The notes beneath the pieces are model-generated. The model was not told where the DNA came from. It searched no databases and saw only the letters and a list, made by a program, of their open reading frames with translations. A program made the position numbers and the translations under genes. Shown here piece by piece: positions 18,648 through 27,625 of a stretch of 64,000 bases of DNA (its first letter is position 1; the number at the start of each line of letters is the position of its first letter). The DNA comes from Pseudomonas schmalbachii (GTDB lineage Bacteria; Pseudomonadota; Gammaproteobacteria; Pseudomonadales; Pseudomonadaceae), in contig NZ_JAELYA010000001.1 of assembly GCF_017589465.1 (NCBI RefSeq), forward strand, positions 186,001 through 250,000, written 5' to 3'.

Positions 18648-18649
18648 CC

Positions 18650-18754
18650 GTAGGTTGGCACTGAGCGTAGGTTGGTGCTGAACGCAGTGAAGCCCAACAT
18701 CCGGTGGGGCCTGCACCATTGGCGTTGGGCTTCGCAAGCTCAGCGCCAACCTAC
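18650..18754. repeat. REP-like inverted repeat, GTAGGTTGG family, with doubled first arm
   Basis: Two nested starts (GTAGGTTGGCACTGAGC, then GTAGGTTGGTGCTGAAC) precede GAAGCCCAAC and one inverted arm GTTGGGCTTCG to CAACCTAC. It directly follows the nitrate reductase stop. Confidence 0.8.
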
Positions 18755-18868
18755 CCGGAGTCGTCTGCAATTTCGTACAGGACTAAGAAGGGCTGTCGGA
18801 AATTTCCGAAAAGAATGTTTCTGGATTAGGATGGCGTAACGCCGCTATCCGCACCGACCGAGTCCGCC

Positions 18869-20617
18869 ATGCCGTCGCTATCCGCGCCTGACGACGAAGC
18901 CGCCCTGCCAGTCCCCGCCACTCCCGGCGAGGAACGCTATCAGGCACTCGCTCGCCTGGCGCGGCTGCATTTTGGTGTGGTCGCGGCATCGATCAGCATC
19001 GGCCAGCGGCTGGAATCCTGGAGCGGGTTCCCGCTGCGGCAACCGTTGCCCGGCGCTCACGAGGACATCCTGGTGATCGCCGACCTGCAGGCCGACCCGC
19101 GCTTCGCCGGACAGCCCTGGCTGAACGAGGCCCCCTTCCCGCGCTTCCATGCCAGTTGCCCGCTGCTCGACAGCGCTGGTCATTGGATCGGCAGTCTCTG
19201 CCTGTTCGACGACAAACCCGGCGATCTCGATGCCGACCAGCGCGCCTACCTGCGGGAACTCGCCAGGCTCGCGGCGATGATCGCCGACAGCGACCAGGCC
19301 ACGGTGCGGCTGCGCATACAGGCCGACGCGCTGCGCGAAAGCCGGCGCCGCATGGCGCTCGCCATCGCCGGCAGCGGGACCGGCATCTGGGACCGCGATA
19401 TCCCGGGCGACCTGATCCACTATTCCAGCGGCTGGAAGGCGCTGCTGGGGTACACCGACGAAGAAATCGGCAATCGCATCGAGGAAAGCTACACGCGCAT
19501 CCACCCCGACGACCTCGGCTACGTGAAGGCGACCATGCAGGCGCACTTCGAGCAGCGCACCGCCGCCTACGAGGTGGAGCACCGCATCCGCTGCAAGGAC
19601 GGCAGCTACAAGTGGGTCTGCAGCCGCGGCAAGGTGGTCAGCCGCGACAGCGAAGGCCAGCCGCTACGCATGATCGGCACCACCACCGATATCACCGCGC
19701 TGCGCAGCCTGGCCGAGCATCAGCAGCAGACCGCCAACCTGCTGACCAATCTCACCAACGAGGTTCCCGGCATGGTCTTCCAGCTGCGGCGGATGCCCGG
19801 CGGGGAGTCCTTCTTCCCCTATGCCAGCGCCGGTATCCAGGACATCTACGAAATCGCCGCGGAGCAGGTGGCGGCCAGCGTCGCGCCCATCGACGACCTG
19901 ATCCACCCGGACGACCTCGCTCTCTACAGGACGTCGCTGGAAACCTCCGCCGCCAGCCTGTCGCCCTGGCACCTGGAATATCGCGTCTGCCTGCCGGACC
20001 AGGGCACCTGCTGGCGCCAGGGAGACGCGCGGCCGACGCGGCTGGAGGACGGCAGCATCCTCTGGCACGGCTTCATCACCGACGTCACCGAGCGCAAGCG
20101 GATCGAAGCCGAACTGCACGAGTTCGCCACCACCGATTGCCTGACCCAGGTCTTCAACCGCCGCCACTTCCTGAAACTGGCCGAGGCCGAACTGGAGCAC
20201 CTGCGGCAGAGCGACGAGCGCTGCGCCAGCATCCTCATGTGCGACCTGGACCACTTCAAGGCGATCAACGACCGTTACGGTCATGCGGTCGGCGACCATG
20301 CGCTCAGCCACTTCGCCAGCATCCTGCGCCATCACCTGCGCCGCACCGACCTGGCCGGGCGCCTGGGCGGCGAGGAGTTCGCCGTGGTGCTGGTCGATGT
20401 CGACATGGAAGGCGCGACGGCAATCGCCCAGCGCCTCCAGGCCAGCCTGGCGGAGTCCACGCTGACCGAGGGCGACATGCGGATCGACCTGACCATCAGC
20501 ATCGGCATCAGCGTGATGCACGCCAACGACACCAGCGCGGAGGTAGCGCTGACCCGCAGCGACATGGCGCTCTACCGGGCCAAGCAGGCCGGGCGCAACC
20601 GCATCGAGTGCCACTGA
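18869..20617 (+). CDS. GAF-PAS-PAS-GGDEF sensor diguanylate cyclase
   Basis: A protein of 582 residues with no membrane segments. An N-terminal GAF-like region (about 15-145) is followed by PAS/PAC domains (about 160-285 and 295-415; ITDVTERKRIEAEL closes the second). A C-terminal GGDEF domain carries the active-site motif GGEEF. An inhibitory I-site RRTD lies five residues before it. There is no EAL domain. It should make cyclic di-GMP in response to a cytoplasmic signal and be product-inhibited. It stands alone, and the signal is unknown. Confidence 0.93.
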   Translation: MPSLSAPDDEAALPVPATPGEERYQALARLARLHFGVVAASISIGQRLESWSGFPLRQPLPGAHEDILVIADLQADPRFAGQPWLNEAPFPRFHASCPLLDSAGHWIGSLCLFDDKPGDLDADQRAYLRELARLAAMIADSDQATVRLRIQADALRESRRRMALAIAGSGTGIWDRDIPGDLIHYSSGWKALLGYTDEEIGNRIEESYTRIHPDDLGYVKATMQAHFEQRTAAYEVEHRIRCKDGSYKWVCSRGKVVSRDSEGQPLRMIGTTTDITALRSLAEHQQQTANLLTNLTNEVPGMVFQLRRMPGGESFFPYASAGIQDIYEIAAEQVAASVAPIDDLIHPDDLALYRTSLETSAASLSPWHLEYRVCLPDQGTCWRQGDARPTRLEDGSILWHGFITDVTERKRIEAELHEFATTDCLTQVFNRRHFLKLAEAELEHLRQSDERCASILMCDLDHFKAINDRYGHAVGDHALSHFASILRHHLRRTDLAGRLGGEEFAVVLVDVDMEGATAIAQRLQASLAESTLTEGDMRIDLTISIGISVMHANDTSAEVALTRSDMALYRAKQAGRNRIECH

Positions 20618-20642
20618 TATCACCGTGCTCCTTCACCACCGT

Positions 20643-20697
20643 TGGAAAACCCGATTGCGACGAACGGATGCCCCTCTCGTCGCAATCGGGCTTTCCA
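20643..20697 (+). terminator. inverted repeat / probable terminator after the diguanylate cyclase gene
   Basis: AAACCCGATTGCGACGA and TCGTCGCAATCGGGCTTT are near-perfect arms separated by about 13 bp, ending in TTTCC. Nothing else was recognised in 20698-20973. Confidence 0.6.
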
Positions 20698-20973
20698 CCG
20701 GCCGAGCTTCCAGCGCGCGAGCCCGTCTGTGATGGCGGATCAGCGGCGGCGGCCACGATTGGCTATTTGCAGGGTGCCTGCATATGAAGGATTGTTCGTT
20801 GACAGTCCGGCGCCAGTTAAGTGTCATGCGGTGGATTGGCATTGACGAGACGCTACCCCAGGCGGGTAACGCAGGTAGTCAGCGAACCGACCGCCATGTC
20901 GGTGATATACGCATCTGCGAGGAACCCCGCCGGCGTCGCCCCACACCGCAACACACGCATGGAGGGCCCGGCA

Positions 20974-21399
20974 ATGTACCGCGAAGCAGCCGAACAACCG
21001 CATCGTGACAACGATCCCTTCCTCTTCGCCTTCGAAACTCACGTCCTGCAGAAGGCGCTGCCGGCATTCGAGGAAGCCAGTCGGATAGCGCGTGACCGAG
21101 GATTGAGTTGCACGGTGGAGTTGCTCACCAACGCCGACGGACATCCCGAGCTCCGCCTGCAGGCCCGCCAGCGCGACGACCTGCCCCACAGTACCTTCAG
21201 GATCATTGCCGACCCGGCCACCCGGGCCGTCGTGCATGAGGAATATTCCGCGATAAGCCGGCGGACCCACCGGGTCGAAGGCCGCCTCTCCTCGATCAAC
21301 AGCACGGCGGTGGACAACCAGCTCTCCGCCTTCTTCATGCATGCCTTCGCCCTGCGCCTCGACTACACCAGCCCGCGGCCGATAGGGACGGTCTGGTAG
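20974..21399 (+). CDS. hypothetical protein
   Basis: A protein of 141 residues, not recognised. The ATG at 20974 (MYREAAEQPHRDNDPFLFAF) has GGAGG at 20961-20965, 8 nt upstream; the frame is open further upstream without a better ribosome site. It is soluble, with no signal peptide or membrane segment, and has mixed charged composition. It stands alone between the diguanylate cyclase gene and the short frame at 21594. Confidence 0.65.
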   Translation: MYREAAEQPHRDNDPFLFAFETHVLQKALPAFEEASRIARDRGLSCTVELLTNADGHPELRLQARQRDDLPHSTFRIIADPATRAVVHEEYSAISRRTHRVEGRLSSINSTAVDNQLSAFFMHAFALRLDYTSPRPIGTVW

Positions 21400-21593
21400 C
21401 ACTGCGTTCCCCTCACGAAAGCGGCGGCTGCGGTCGCCGCTTCTTGCCCCGCATGAATCTCCGACCGAACGTCGCCTGGGGCCGCTTGCGCATGACTTGA
21501 GGCAAGCCCGATGGCCCTGGCGACGCTATCATTCACCCCTTTCCAGGCGACCGTTGTCCGGCGCTCTCTTCCCACTTCCTGCCCCCCAATGCC

Positions 21594-21773
21594 ATGCACG
21601 AGTTCCTTGTACATTTCCAGGACGACCGCCATCCCGGCAAGACCGTTCTGCGTTCGTTCGCCCGCCACATGAGCCTCTCCGAAGCACGCGCCCGTCTGCT
21701 GGCCTGCTACCCGCTGCGCGCCCCGCAATACCTGAGCATCACCCACCTCGCTCCTCTTCTCCCCGGCCGCTAG
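21594..21773 (+). CDS. possible small hypothetical protein (59 aa)
   Basis: ATG at 21594 to TAG at 21773: MHEFLVHFQDDRHPGKTVL, ending HLAPLLPGR. The composition is protein-like, but there is no clear Shine-Dalgarno and no family was recognised. The only other element in 21400-21986 is a half REP at 21807. Confidence 0.4.
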   Translation: MHEFLVHFQDDRHPGKTVLRSFARHMSLSEARARLLACYPLRAPQYLSITHLAPLLPGR

Positions 21774-21806
21774 AAAGCCCCCGCTGCCCCGCACGAAGCT
21801 CTCCAT

Positions 21807-21838
21807 GTTGGGCTTCACTGCGTTCAGCACCAACCTAC
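21807..21838. repeat. half REP element, GTTGGGCTTC arm only
   Basis: A single inverted arm, GTTGGGCTTCACTGCGTTCA to CAACCTAC, without its partner. Confidence 0.7.
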
Positions 21839-21986
21839 GGAGCCCGCTTGAAGATCCCGTAGGATGGGTTGAGCAACGAAGGGCTGGTGCCCGACCGGAA
21901 TGTCGGCTTTCCTGAACCTGTAGCGAGCTTCCCGGGTCAAGACCTTTACCCATGGACAGATGCATCCACAGACGAGGAGAACCGCC

Positions 21987-22307
21987 ATGCTATTCACCTC
22001 TCGCAACCATCACCCCATCTCCGCCATCCAGGGCAAGACGATCGCCGAACTGCAGGCGCTGATCGACGAGATGGACTCCCTGCTCAAGACCGGCCGTGAA
22101 ATCGCCGCCGAGGAAGCGCCCGTGCTCAGGGCCAAACTCGGCCATCTGCTCGACACCAGCAAGGGCATCCTCGACCGTACCCAGCGTCAGGGCCGCGCGG
22201 CGGTCCGCGCTTCCGGCGAATATGTCGTCGAACACCCGTGGCAGACGGCGCTGGCGACCGGGATCGCCTGCGGCCTGGTGGCCTTCCTGGTGATGCGCCG
22301 CCACTGA
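21987..22307 (+). CDS. DUF883 family (ElaB/YqjD-like) membrane-anchored protein
   Basis: A protein of 106 residues; GAGGAG lies about 7 nt before the ATG at 21987. A long amphipathic helical N-terminal part (LQALIDEMDSLLKTGREIAA, VLRAKLGHLLDTSKGILDR) is followed by the family's VVEHPWQTALATGIACGLVA and one C-terminal membrane segment ending VMRRH. E. coli relatives anchor ribosomes to the inner membrane in stationary phase; that role here is inferred from the family. Confidence 0.88.
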   Translation: MLFTSRNHHPISAIQGKTIAELQALIDEMDSLLKTGREIAAEEAPVLRAKLGHLLDTSKGILDRTQRQGRAAVRASGEYVVEHPWQTALATGIACGLVAFLVMRRH

Positions 22308-22356
22308 GGCGAAGCGTTGCGCGCTCCCACGCTCCGGCGCGTGGGAGCCACGAAAT

Positions 22357-23121
22357 TCATCCCCAGCCTTCCAGACGCATGGTCGCGCGCACCAGCCGCT
22401 GCTCTTCCTGCTCGATTTCCCTGAGGCTGTCGCGAACGCTCTGGATATGCTCGCGCGCGGCGCGCTGGGCCTGGTCCGGCAGGTGATCGACCACCGCCTT
22501 GTACAGGCGCGTGTGCTGGCGGTCGATCTGGCGTTTCTGCGCCGGCCGGTGATAGAGGTTGTTCACCGAGGCGAACACCGTGCTCAGCATCAGGTCGTTG
22601 AGCGACTGCAGGGTGTGCACCAGCACCGGATTGTGCGAGGCCTCGCTGATCGCCCGGTGGAACGCGTGGTCGCGCCGGGCATGGGCGCGCGGATCGTCGT
22701 CGCCGGGGGCCTCGAACATTTCCTCGTAGCGGCGGCGCAGCAGCACCAGGTCGGCCTCGGTGGCGCGCAGGGCGGCCAGCCGCGCCGACTCGCCTTCCAG
22801 CAGCGCGCGCACCTCCAGCAGGTCGTAGAGCGTGCGCGGCTGCGAGCTGAACAGGTGCATCAGCGGCGAGACGTCGCTGGCGCCGTTCAGCGCGGCGACG
22901 AACGAGCCGCGTCCCTGCTCGGTATCGATGATGCCGCGCCCACGCAGCACGCGCAGGCCCTCGCGCAGCGCCGAACGCGAGCAGCCGAGTTTCTCCACCA
23001 GGCGCCGCTCGGAGGGCAGCGCCTGCCCCACCTTCAGCACGCCATCGACGATCAGCCGCTCGATGCGCTCGGCGACCTGATCGGCCACCTTGCTGTGGCC
23101 CTGCCGGATCTCTCCACCCAT
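22357..23121 (-). CDS. glcC: GntR/FadR-family regulator of the glycolate operon
   Basis: A protein of 254 residues. It has an N-terminal winged helix (QVAERIERLIVDGVLKVGQA, CSRSALREGLRVLRGRGII) and an all-helical FadR-type FCD effector domain with RRDHAFHRAISEASHNPVL, whose Asp/His residues usually bind a metal and an organic acid. It is divergent from glcD, and two identical palindromes lie in the shared promoter region. By family and context it is GlcC, responding to glycolate. LldR-like specificity is possible from sequence alone. Confidence 0.88.
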   Translation of the reverse strand: MGGEIRQGHSKVADQVAERIERLIVDGVLKVGQALPSERRLVEKLGCSRSALREGLRVLRGRGIIDTEQGRGSFVAALNGASDVSPLMHLFSSQPRTLYDLLEVRALLEGESARLAALRATEADLVLLRRRYEEMFEAPGDDDPRAHARRDHAFHRAISEASHNPVLVHTLQSLNDLMLSTVFASVNNLYHRPAQKRQIDRQHTRLYKAVVDHLPDQAQRAAREHIQSVRDSLREIEQEEQRLVRATMRLEGWG

Positions 23122-23132
23122 ATCGCCCCCAA

Positions 23133-23145
23133 CTGGTAGGACCAG
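23133..23145. promoter_or_regulatory. GlcC operator 1
   Basis: CTGGTAGGACCAG is a perfect 5-3-5 palindrome of the FadR-subfamily type (TGGT-N3-ACCA), 12 bp upstream of the glcC start, so it probably mediates autoregulation. Confidence 0.75.
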
Positions 23146-23219
23146 TGCAACAGTGCAGGACTACGCTTGTAGAGACAGGGCTCTGCAGCGGGCCCTGAGC
23201 CACACATGGTCCGCACAAA

Positions 23220-23232
23220 CTGGTAGGACCAG
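23220..23232. promoter_or_regulatory. GlcC operator 2
   Basis: This is an identical copy of CTGGTAGGACCAG, 87 bp from the first and about 110 bp upstream of glcD. The pair would allow joint control of the divergent promoters. Confidence 0.75.
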
Positions 23233-23343
23233 CGCCCCCGCAGGTGGACGCTACGCATGGCCCGGTCCAGTCTAGCAGGGCCTGTAGGCCACGCCGGAGC
23301 CGCTCCACGCCGGCTCCGATCAGAACAAAATCGGTGAGCCTGG

Positions 23344-24843
23344 ATGAACATCCTCCATGACGAGCGCCTGGATGGCGCACTGCCTGACGTGGACAAGGCG
23401 GCGTTGCTGCATGAGCTGCGCACCGCCCTGCCCGACCTGGAAATCCTCCACGAGACCGAGGACCTGCGCCCCTACGAGTGCGACGGGCTCTCCGCCTATC
23501 GCACCACGCCGATGCTGGTGGCGCTGCCCGAGCACGTCGAGCAGGTGGAAACGCTCCTTGCCCTCTGCCACCGCCTGAACGTGCCGGTCGTTGCCCGTGG
23601 CGCCGGCACCGGGCTTTCCGGCGGTGCGTTGCCGCTGGAGAAAGGCATCCTGCTGGTGATGGCGCGGTTCAAGCGCATCCTCGAAATCGACCCGGTCGGG
23701 CGTTTCGCCCGCGTCCAGCCCGGCGTGCGCAACCTGGCGATCTCCCAGGCGGCCGCGCCCTACGGCCTGTACTACGCGCCGGACCCGTCGTCGCAGATCG
23801 CCTGCTCCATCGGCGGCAACGTCGCGGAAAACGCCGGCGGCGTGCATTGCCTGAAGTACGGCCTGACCGTGCACAACGTGGTGCGCCTGGACATCGTCAC
23901 CATCGAGGGCGAACGCATGACCCTCGGCTCCGACGCCCTCGACAGCCCCGGCTTCGACCTGCTCGCCCTGTTCATGGGCTCCGAAGGCATGCTCGGCGTG
24001 GTGGTCGAGGTCACCGTGCGACTGCTGCCCAAGCCGCAGGTGGCCAAGGTGCTGCTGGCCAGCTTCGACGAAGTGGCGAAGGCCGGCGGCGCGGTGGCCG
24101 ACATCATCGCCGCCGGCATCATCCCCGGCGGCCTGGAGATGATGGACAACCTGGCGATCCGCGCCGCCGAGGACTTCATCCACGCCGGCTATCCGGTGGA
24201 CGCCGCGGCCATCCTGATCTGCGAGCTGGATGGCGTGGAAGCCGACGTCCACGAGGACTGCGAGCGGGTCCGGGCGATCCTGGAAAAGGCCGGCGCCAGC
24301 GAAGTGCGCCAGGCCCGCGACGAGGAGGAACGGCAGAAGTTCTGGGCCGGGCGCAAGAACGCCTTCCCGGCCGTCGGGCGCATCTCGCCGGACTACTACT
24401 GCATGGACGGCACCATCCCGCGCCGCGAGCTGCCGCGCGTGCTGGAGGGCATCGCCGCGCTGTCCGAACGCTTCGGCCTGCGCGTCGCCAACGTGTTCCA
24501 TGCCGGCGACGGCAACATGCACCCGCTGATCCTGTTCGACGCCAACCAGCCGGGCGAACTGCAGCGCGCCGAGGAACTGGGCGGCGCCATCCTCGAACTG
24601 TGCGTGGCGGTGGGCGGCAGCATCACCGGCGAGCATGGCGTCGGGCGCGAGAAGATCAACCAGATGTGCAGCCAGTTCAACAGCGACGAACTGACCCTGT
24701 TCCATGCGGTCAAGGCGGCGTTCGACCCGCAGGGGCTGCTCAATCCCGGCAAGAACATTCCCACCCTGCACCGCTGCGCCGAATTCGGCGCCATGCACAT
24801 CCACCACGGCCAGTTGCCATTTCCCGACCTGGAGCGTTTCTGA
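23344..24843 (+). CDS. glcD: glycolate oxidase subunit GlcD, FAD-linked
   Basis: A protein of 499 residues, the usual GlcD length. The FAD-binding type 4 domain shows VPVVARGAGTGLSGGALPLE and QIACSIGGNVAENAGGVHCL. The C-terminal FAD-oxidase domain ends with the conserved HGVGREKINQM and FDPQGLLNPGKN. It oxidises glycolate to glyoxylate with GlcE and GlcF. The stop overlaps the glcE start (TGATG). Confidence 0.96.
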   Translation: MNILHDERLDGALPDVDKAALLHELRTALPDLEILHETEDLRPYECDGLSAYRTTPMLVALPEHVEQVETLLALCHRLNVPVVARGAGTGLSGGALPLEKGILLVMARFKRILEIDPVGRFARVQPGVRNLAISQAAAPYGLYYAPDPSSQIACSIGGNVAENAGGVHCLKYGLTVHNVVRLDIVTIEGERMTLGSDALDSPGFDLLALFMGSEGMLGVVVEVTVRLLPKPQVAKVLLASFDEVAKAGGAVADIIAAGIIPGGLEMMDNLAIRAAEDFIHAGYPVDAAAILICELDGVEADVHEDCERVRAILEKAGASEVRQARDEEERQKFWAGRKNAFPAVGRISPDYYCMDGTIPRRELPRVLEGIAALSERFGLRVANVFHAGDGNMHPLILFDANQPGELQRAEELGGAILELCVAVGGSITGEHGVGREKINQMCSQFNSDELTLFHAVKAAFDPQGLLNPGKNIPTLHRCAEFGAMHIHHGQLPFPDLERF

Positions 24844-25889
24844 TGGATCGCAGCGCAAAACTGCTGGAACAGGTTCGCCAGGCACTGGCGGATTGCGCGC
24901 CGCTGGAGATTCGCGGCGGCTCCAGCAAGGCTTTTCTCGGCCGTCCGCTACAGGCGCGGATACTGGATGTGCGTGGCCACAGCGGCATCGTTTCCTACGA
25001 CCCGACCGAACTGGTGGTCACCGTCCGCAGCGGTACGCCGCTGCGCGAGCTGCAGGCCACGCTGGACGAGGCCGGACAGATGCTCGCCTGCGAGCCGCCG
25101 TGCTTCGACGGCGAGGCCACGGTCGGCGGCATGCTCGCGGCGGGACTGTCCGGGCCGCGGCGTCCGTGGGCCGGCGCGGTGCGCGACTTCGTCCTCGGCA
25201 CCCGGCTGATCAGCGGGCTGGGCACCCATCTGCGTTTTGGCGGCGAAGTGATGAAGAATGTCGCCGGTTATGACCTGTCGCGCCTGATGGCCGGCAGCCT
25301 GGGCTGCCTCGGGGTGATCACCGAGGCGTCGTTCAAGGTCCTGCCGAAGCCGCGCTGCCGGGTCAGCCTGCGCCAGAGCATGCCGCTGGAGCGTGCCCTG
25401 ATACGGCTCGGCGAGTGGGGCCAGCAGCCGCTGCCGCTGAGCGCCGCCAGCCACGATGGCGAAACCCTGTACCTGCGCTTCGAAGGCAACGAAGGCTCGG
25501 TGAAGGCGGCCTGCGAACGCATCGGCGGCGATGACCTCGATGCCGGCTGGTGGGACGACCTGCGCGAGCAGCGTCTGCCGTTCTTCCACGATCCCCGACC
25601 ACTGTGGCGCCTGTCGCTGCCGGCGAACACCCCACCCCTTTCGCTGCCGGGCACGCAACTGATCGACTGGGGCGGCGCCCAGCGCTGGCTGAAATCCGAC
25701 GCCGACGCGGACGAAATCCGCGCCACCGTCACCCGCGTCGGCGGGCACGCCACCTGCTTCACCCCGGGCCAGGTGGACAGCCCCTTCCACCCGCTTCCCG
25801 AGCCGCTGCTGCGCTACCACCGGGCCCTCAAGCGCCGCCTCGACCCGCGCGGCATCTTCAACCCCGGACGCCTGTACGCCGAGGTCTGA
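24843..25889 (+). CDS. glcE: glycolate oxidase subunit GlcE, FAD-binding
   Basis: A protein of 348 residues. The FAD-binding type 4 fold is seen in LEIRGGSSKAFLGRPL, VGGMLAAGLSGPRRPW and FGGEVMKNVAGYDLSRLMAG, and the C-terminus is DPRGIFNPGRLY. It is the second flavin subunit of glycolate oxidase, translationally coupled to glcD, with glcF starting 2 bp after its stop. Confidence 0.95.
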   Translation: MDRSAKLLEQVRQALADCAPLEIRGGSSKAFLGRPLQARILDVRGHSGIVSYDPTELVVTVRSGTPLRELQATLDEAGQMLACEPPCFDGEATVGGMLAAGLSGPRRPWAGAVRDFVLGTRLISGLGTHLRFGGEVMKNVAGYDLSRLMAGSLGCLGVITEASFKVLPKPRCRVSLRQSMPLERALIRLGEWGQQPLPLSAASHDGETLYLRFEGNEGSVKAACERIGGDDLDAGWWDDLREQRLPFFHDPRPLWRLSLPANTPPLSLPGTQLIDWGGAQRWLKSDADADEIRATVTRVGGHATCFTPGQVDSPFHPLPEPLLRYHRALKRRLDPRGIFNPGRLYAEV

Positions 25890-25891
25890 CC

Positions 25892-27118
25892 ATGCAAACC
25901 AACCTGAGCGACGCCGCCCGCCAGCTACCCCACGCCATGGAAGCCGAACGCATCCTGCGCACCTGCGTGCACTGCGGCTTCTGCAATGCCACCTGCCCGA
26001 CCTATCAGGAGCTGGGCGACGAACTCGACGGCCCGCGCGGACGCATCTACCTGATCAAGCAGTTCCTCGAACAGGACCAGGTCAGCGAGAAGACCCAGGA
26101 GCATCTCGACCGCTGCCTGACCTGCCGCAACTGCGAGACCACCTGCCCGTCCGGCGTCGAGTACCACAAGCTGCTGGACATCGGCCGCGCCGCCATCGAG
26201 GCACGGGTGCCGCGTCCGCTCGGCCAGCGCCTGCTGCGTGGCGGCCTGCGCGCGCTGGTGCCGCATCCGGCACTGTTCCGCACCCTGGTGAATACCGGCG
26301 AGGCGCTGCGCCCGCTACTGCCGCAGGCGCTCCAGGCCAAGCTGCCGCGCGCGGTTCCGGCACCGGGAGTGCGACCGCAACCACGTCACGAACGACGCGT
26401 GCTGATGCTCGAAGGCTGCGTACAGCCGGGGCTTTCACCGAACACCAACGCGGCCGCCGCGCGGGTACTGGATCGCCTCGGCATCAGCGTCACGCCGGCA
26501 TCGCGGGCGGGCTGCTGCGGCGCGGTGGACTACCATCTGAATGCACAGGAACAGGGTCTGGCGGATGCCCGGCGCAATATCGACGCGTGGTGGCCGGCCA
26601 TCGAAGCCGGCGCCGAAGCCATCGTGCAGACCGCCAGCGGCTGTGGCGCCTTCGTCAAGGAATACGCCTACCTGCTGCGCGACGATCCGAAGTACGCAGG
26701 CAAGGCGCAACGGGTCAGCGAGCTGGCCAGGGACCTGGTGGAAGTCATTCGCGCCGAGCCGCTGGAGAAGCTCGGCCTGCATTGCGACCAGCGCCTCGCC
26801 TTCCACTGTCCGTGCACCCTGCAGCACGCGCAGAAACTCGGCGGCGCGGTCGAGGACGTGCTGCGTCGGCTAGGCTTCCATCTCACCGCCGTGCCGGATG
26901 GCCATCTCTGCTGCGGCTCCGCCGGCACCTATTCGCTGACCCAGCCGGAACTCTCGCGGCGCCTGCGCGACAACCGGCTGGACGCACTGGAGAGCGGCCA
27001 TCCGGACATGATCGTCACCGCCAACATCGGCTGCCAGACCCACCTCGACGGCGCCGGCCGCACGCCCGTCCGCCACTGGATCGAGCTGGTCGACCAGGCA
27101 CTGGAGAAAGGAGCGTAA
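25892..27118 (+). CDS. glcF: glycolate oxidase iron-sulfur subunit GlcF
   Basis: A protein of 408 residues. Two [4Fe-4S] motifs appear near the N-terminus (CVHCGFCNATCP and CLTCRNCETTCP), followed by two cysteine-rich CCG domains (AGCCGAVDYH and LCCGSAGTYS). It passes electrons from the GlcD/GlcE flavins toward the respiratory chain at the membrane. It is followed 4 bp later by glcG. Confidence 0.96.
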   Translation: MQTNLSDAARQLPHAMEAERILRTCVHCGFCNATCPTYQELGDELDGPRGRIYLIKQFLEQDQVSEKTQEHLDRCLTCRNCETTCPSGVEYHKLLDIGRAAIEARVPRPLGQRLLRGGLRALVPHPALFRTLVNTGEALRPLLPQALQAKLPRAVPAPGVRPQPRHERRVLMLEGCVQPGLSPNTNAAAARVLDRLGISVTPASRAGCCGAVDYHLNAQEQGLADARRNIDAWWPAIEAGAEAIVQTASGCGAFVKEYAYLLRDDPKYAGKAQRVSELARDLVEVIRAEPLEKLGLHCDQRLAFHCPCTLQHAQKLGGAVEDVLRRLGFHLTAVPDGHLCCGSAGTYSLTQPELSRRLRDNRLDALESGHPDMIVTANIGCQTHLDGAGRTPVRHWIELVDQALEKGA

Positions 27119-27122
27119 TGCC

Positions 27123-27524
27123 ATGCAAACGAAAGCCGTGCTGACCCAGACCGAGGTCGCCCGCATCCTCGCCGCGGCCCGTGCCGAAGCCCAGGCCAAC
27201 CAGTGGGCGGTGAGCATCGCGGTGGTCGACGACGGCGGTCATCCGCTGGCGCTGGAGCGCCTCGACGGCGGCGTTCCGCTCACCGCCTACATCGCCGTCG
27301 AAAAGGCCCGTGGCGCCGCCCTCGGCCGCCGCGAGACGAAAGCCTACGAGGAGACCATCAACGGCGGACGCACCGCCTTCCTTTCCGTGCCGGTGCTCAG
27401 CGGCATGCTGGAGGGCGGCGTGCCGATCCTGGTGGATGGCCAGGTGATCGGCGCGGTCGGCGTCTCCGGCGTCCGGGCCGAGCTGGACGCGCAGATCGCC
27501 AAGGCCGGCGTGGCAGCGCTCTGA
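27123..27524 (+). CDS. glcG: GlcG/HbpS family (DUF336) protein
   Basis: A protein of 133 residues with the family segments WAVSIAVVDDGGHPLALERL, FLSVPVLSGMLEGGVPILVD and GAVGVSGV. GlcG is a conserved accessory gene of glc operons; relatives bind heme or cobalamin, but the function in glycolate use is unsettled. It is the last gene of the tight glcDEFG run. A REP element separates it from glcB. Confidence 0.92.
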   Translation: MQTKAVLTQTEVARILAAARAEAQANQWAVSIAVVDDGGHPLALERLDGGVPLTAYIAVEKARGAALGRRETKAYEETINGGRTAFLSVPVLSGMLEGGVPILVDGQVIGAVGVSGVRAELDAQIAKAGVAAL

Positions 27525-27538
27525 TGCAAAGCGGATTC

Positions 27539-27596
27539 GTAGGGCGGGTACAACCCGCCAGTTCGGAGATGTAATGGCGGGTTGCACCCGCCCTAC
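27539..27596. repeat. REP-like inverted repeat, GTAGGGCGGGTGCAACC family
   Basis: Opposed arms of the family at 935 (one base changed in the first arm), 15 bp after the glcG stop and 30 bp before glcB. It may reduce read-through into glcB or stabilise the glcDEFG message. Confidence 0.85.
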
Positions 27597-27625
27597 TCCT
27601 ACAGTTCCCTCTGGAGGACCTTGCG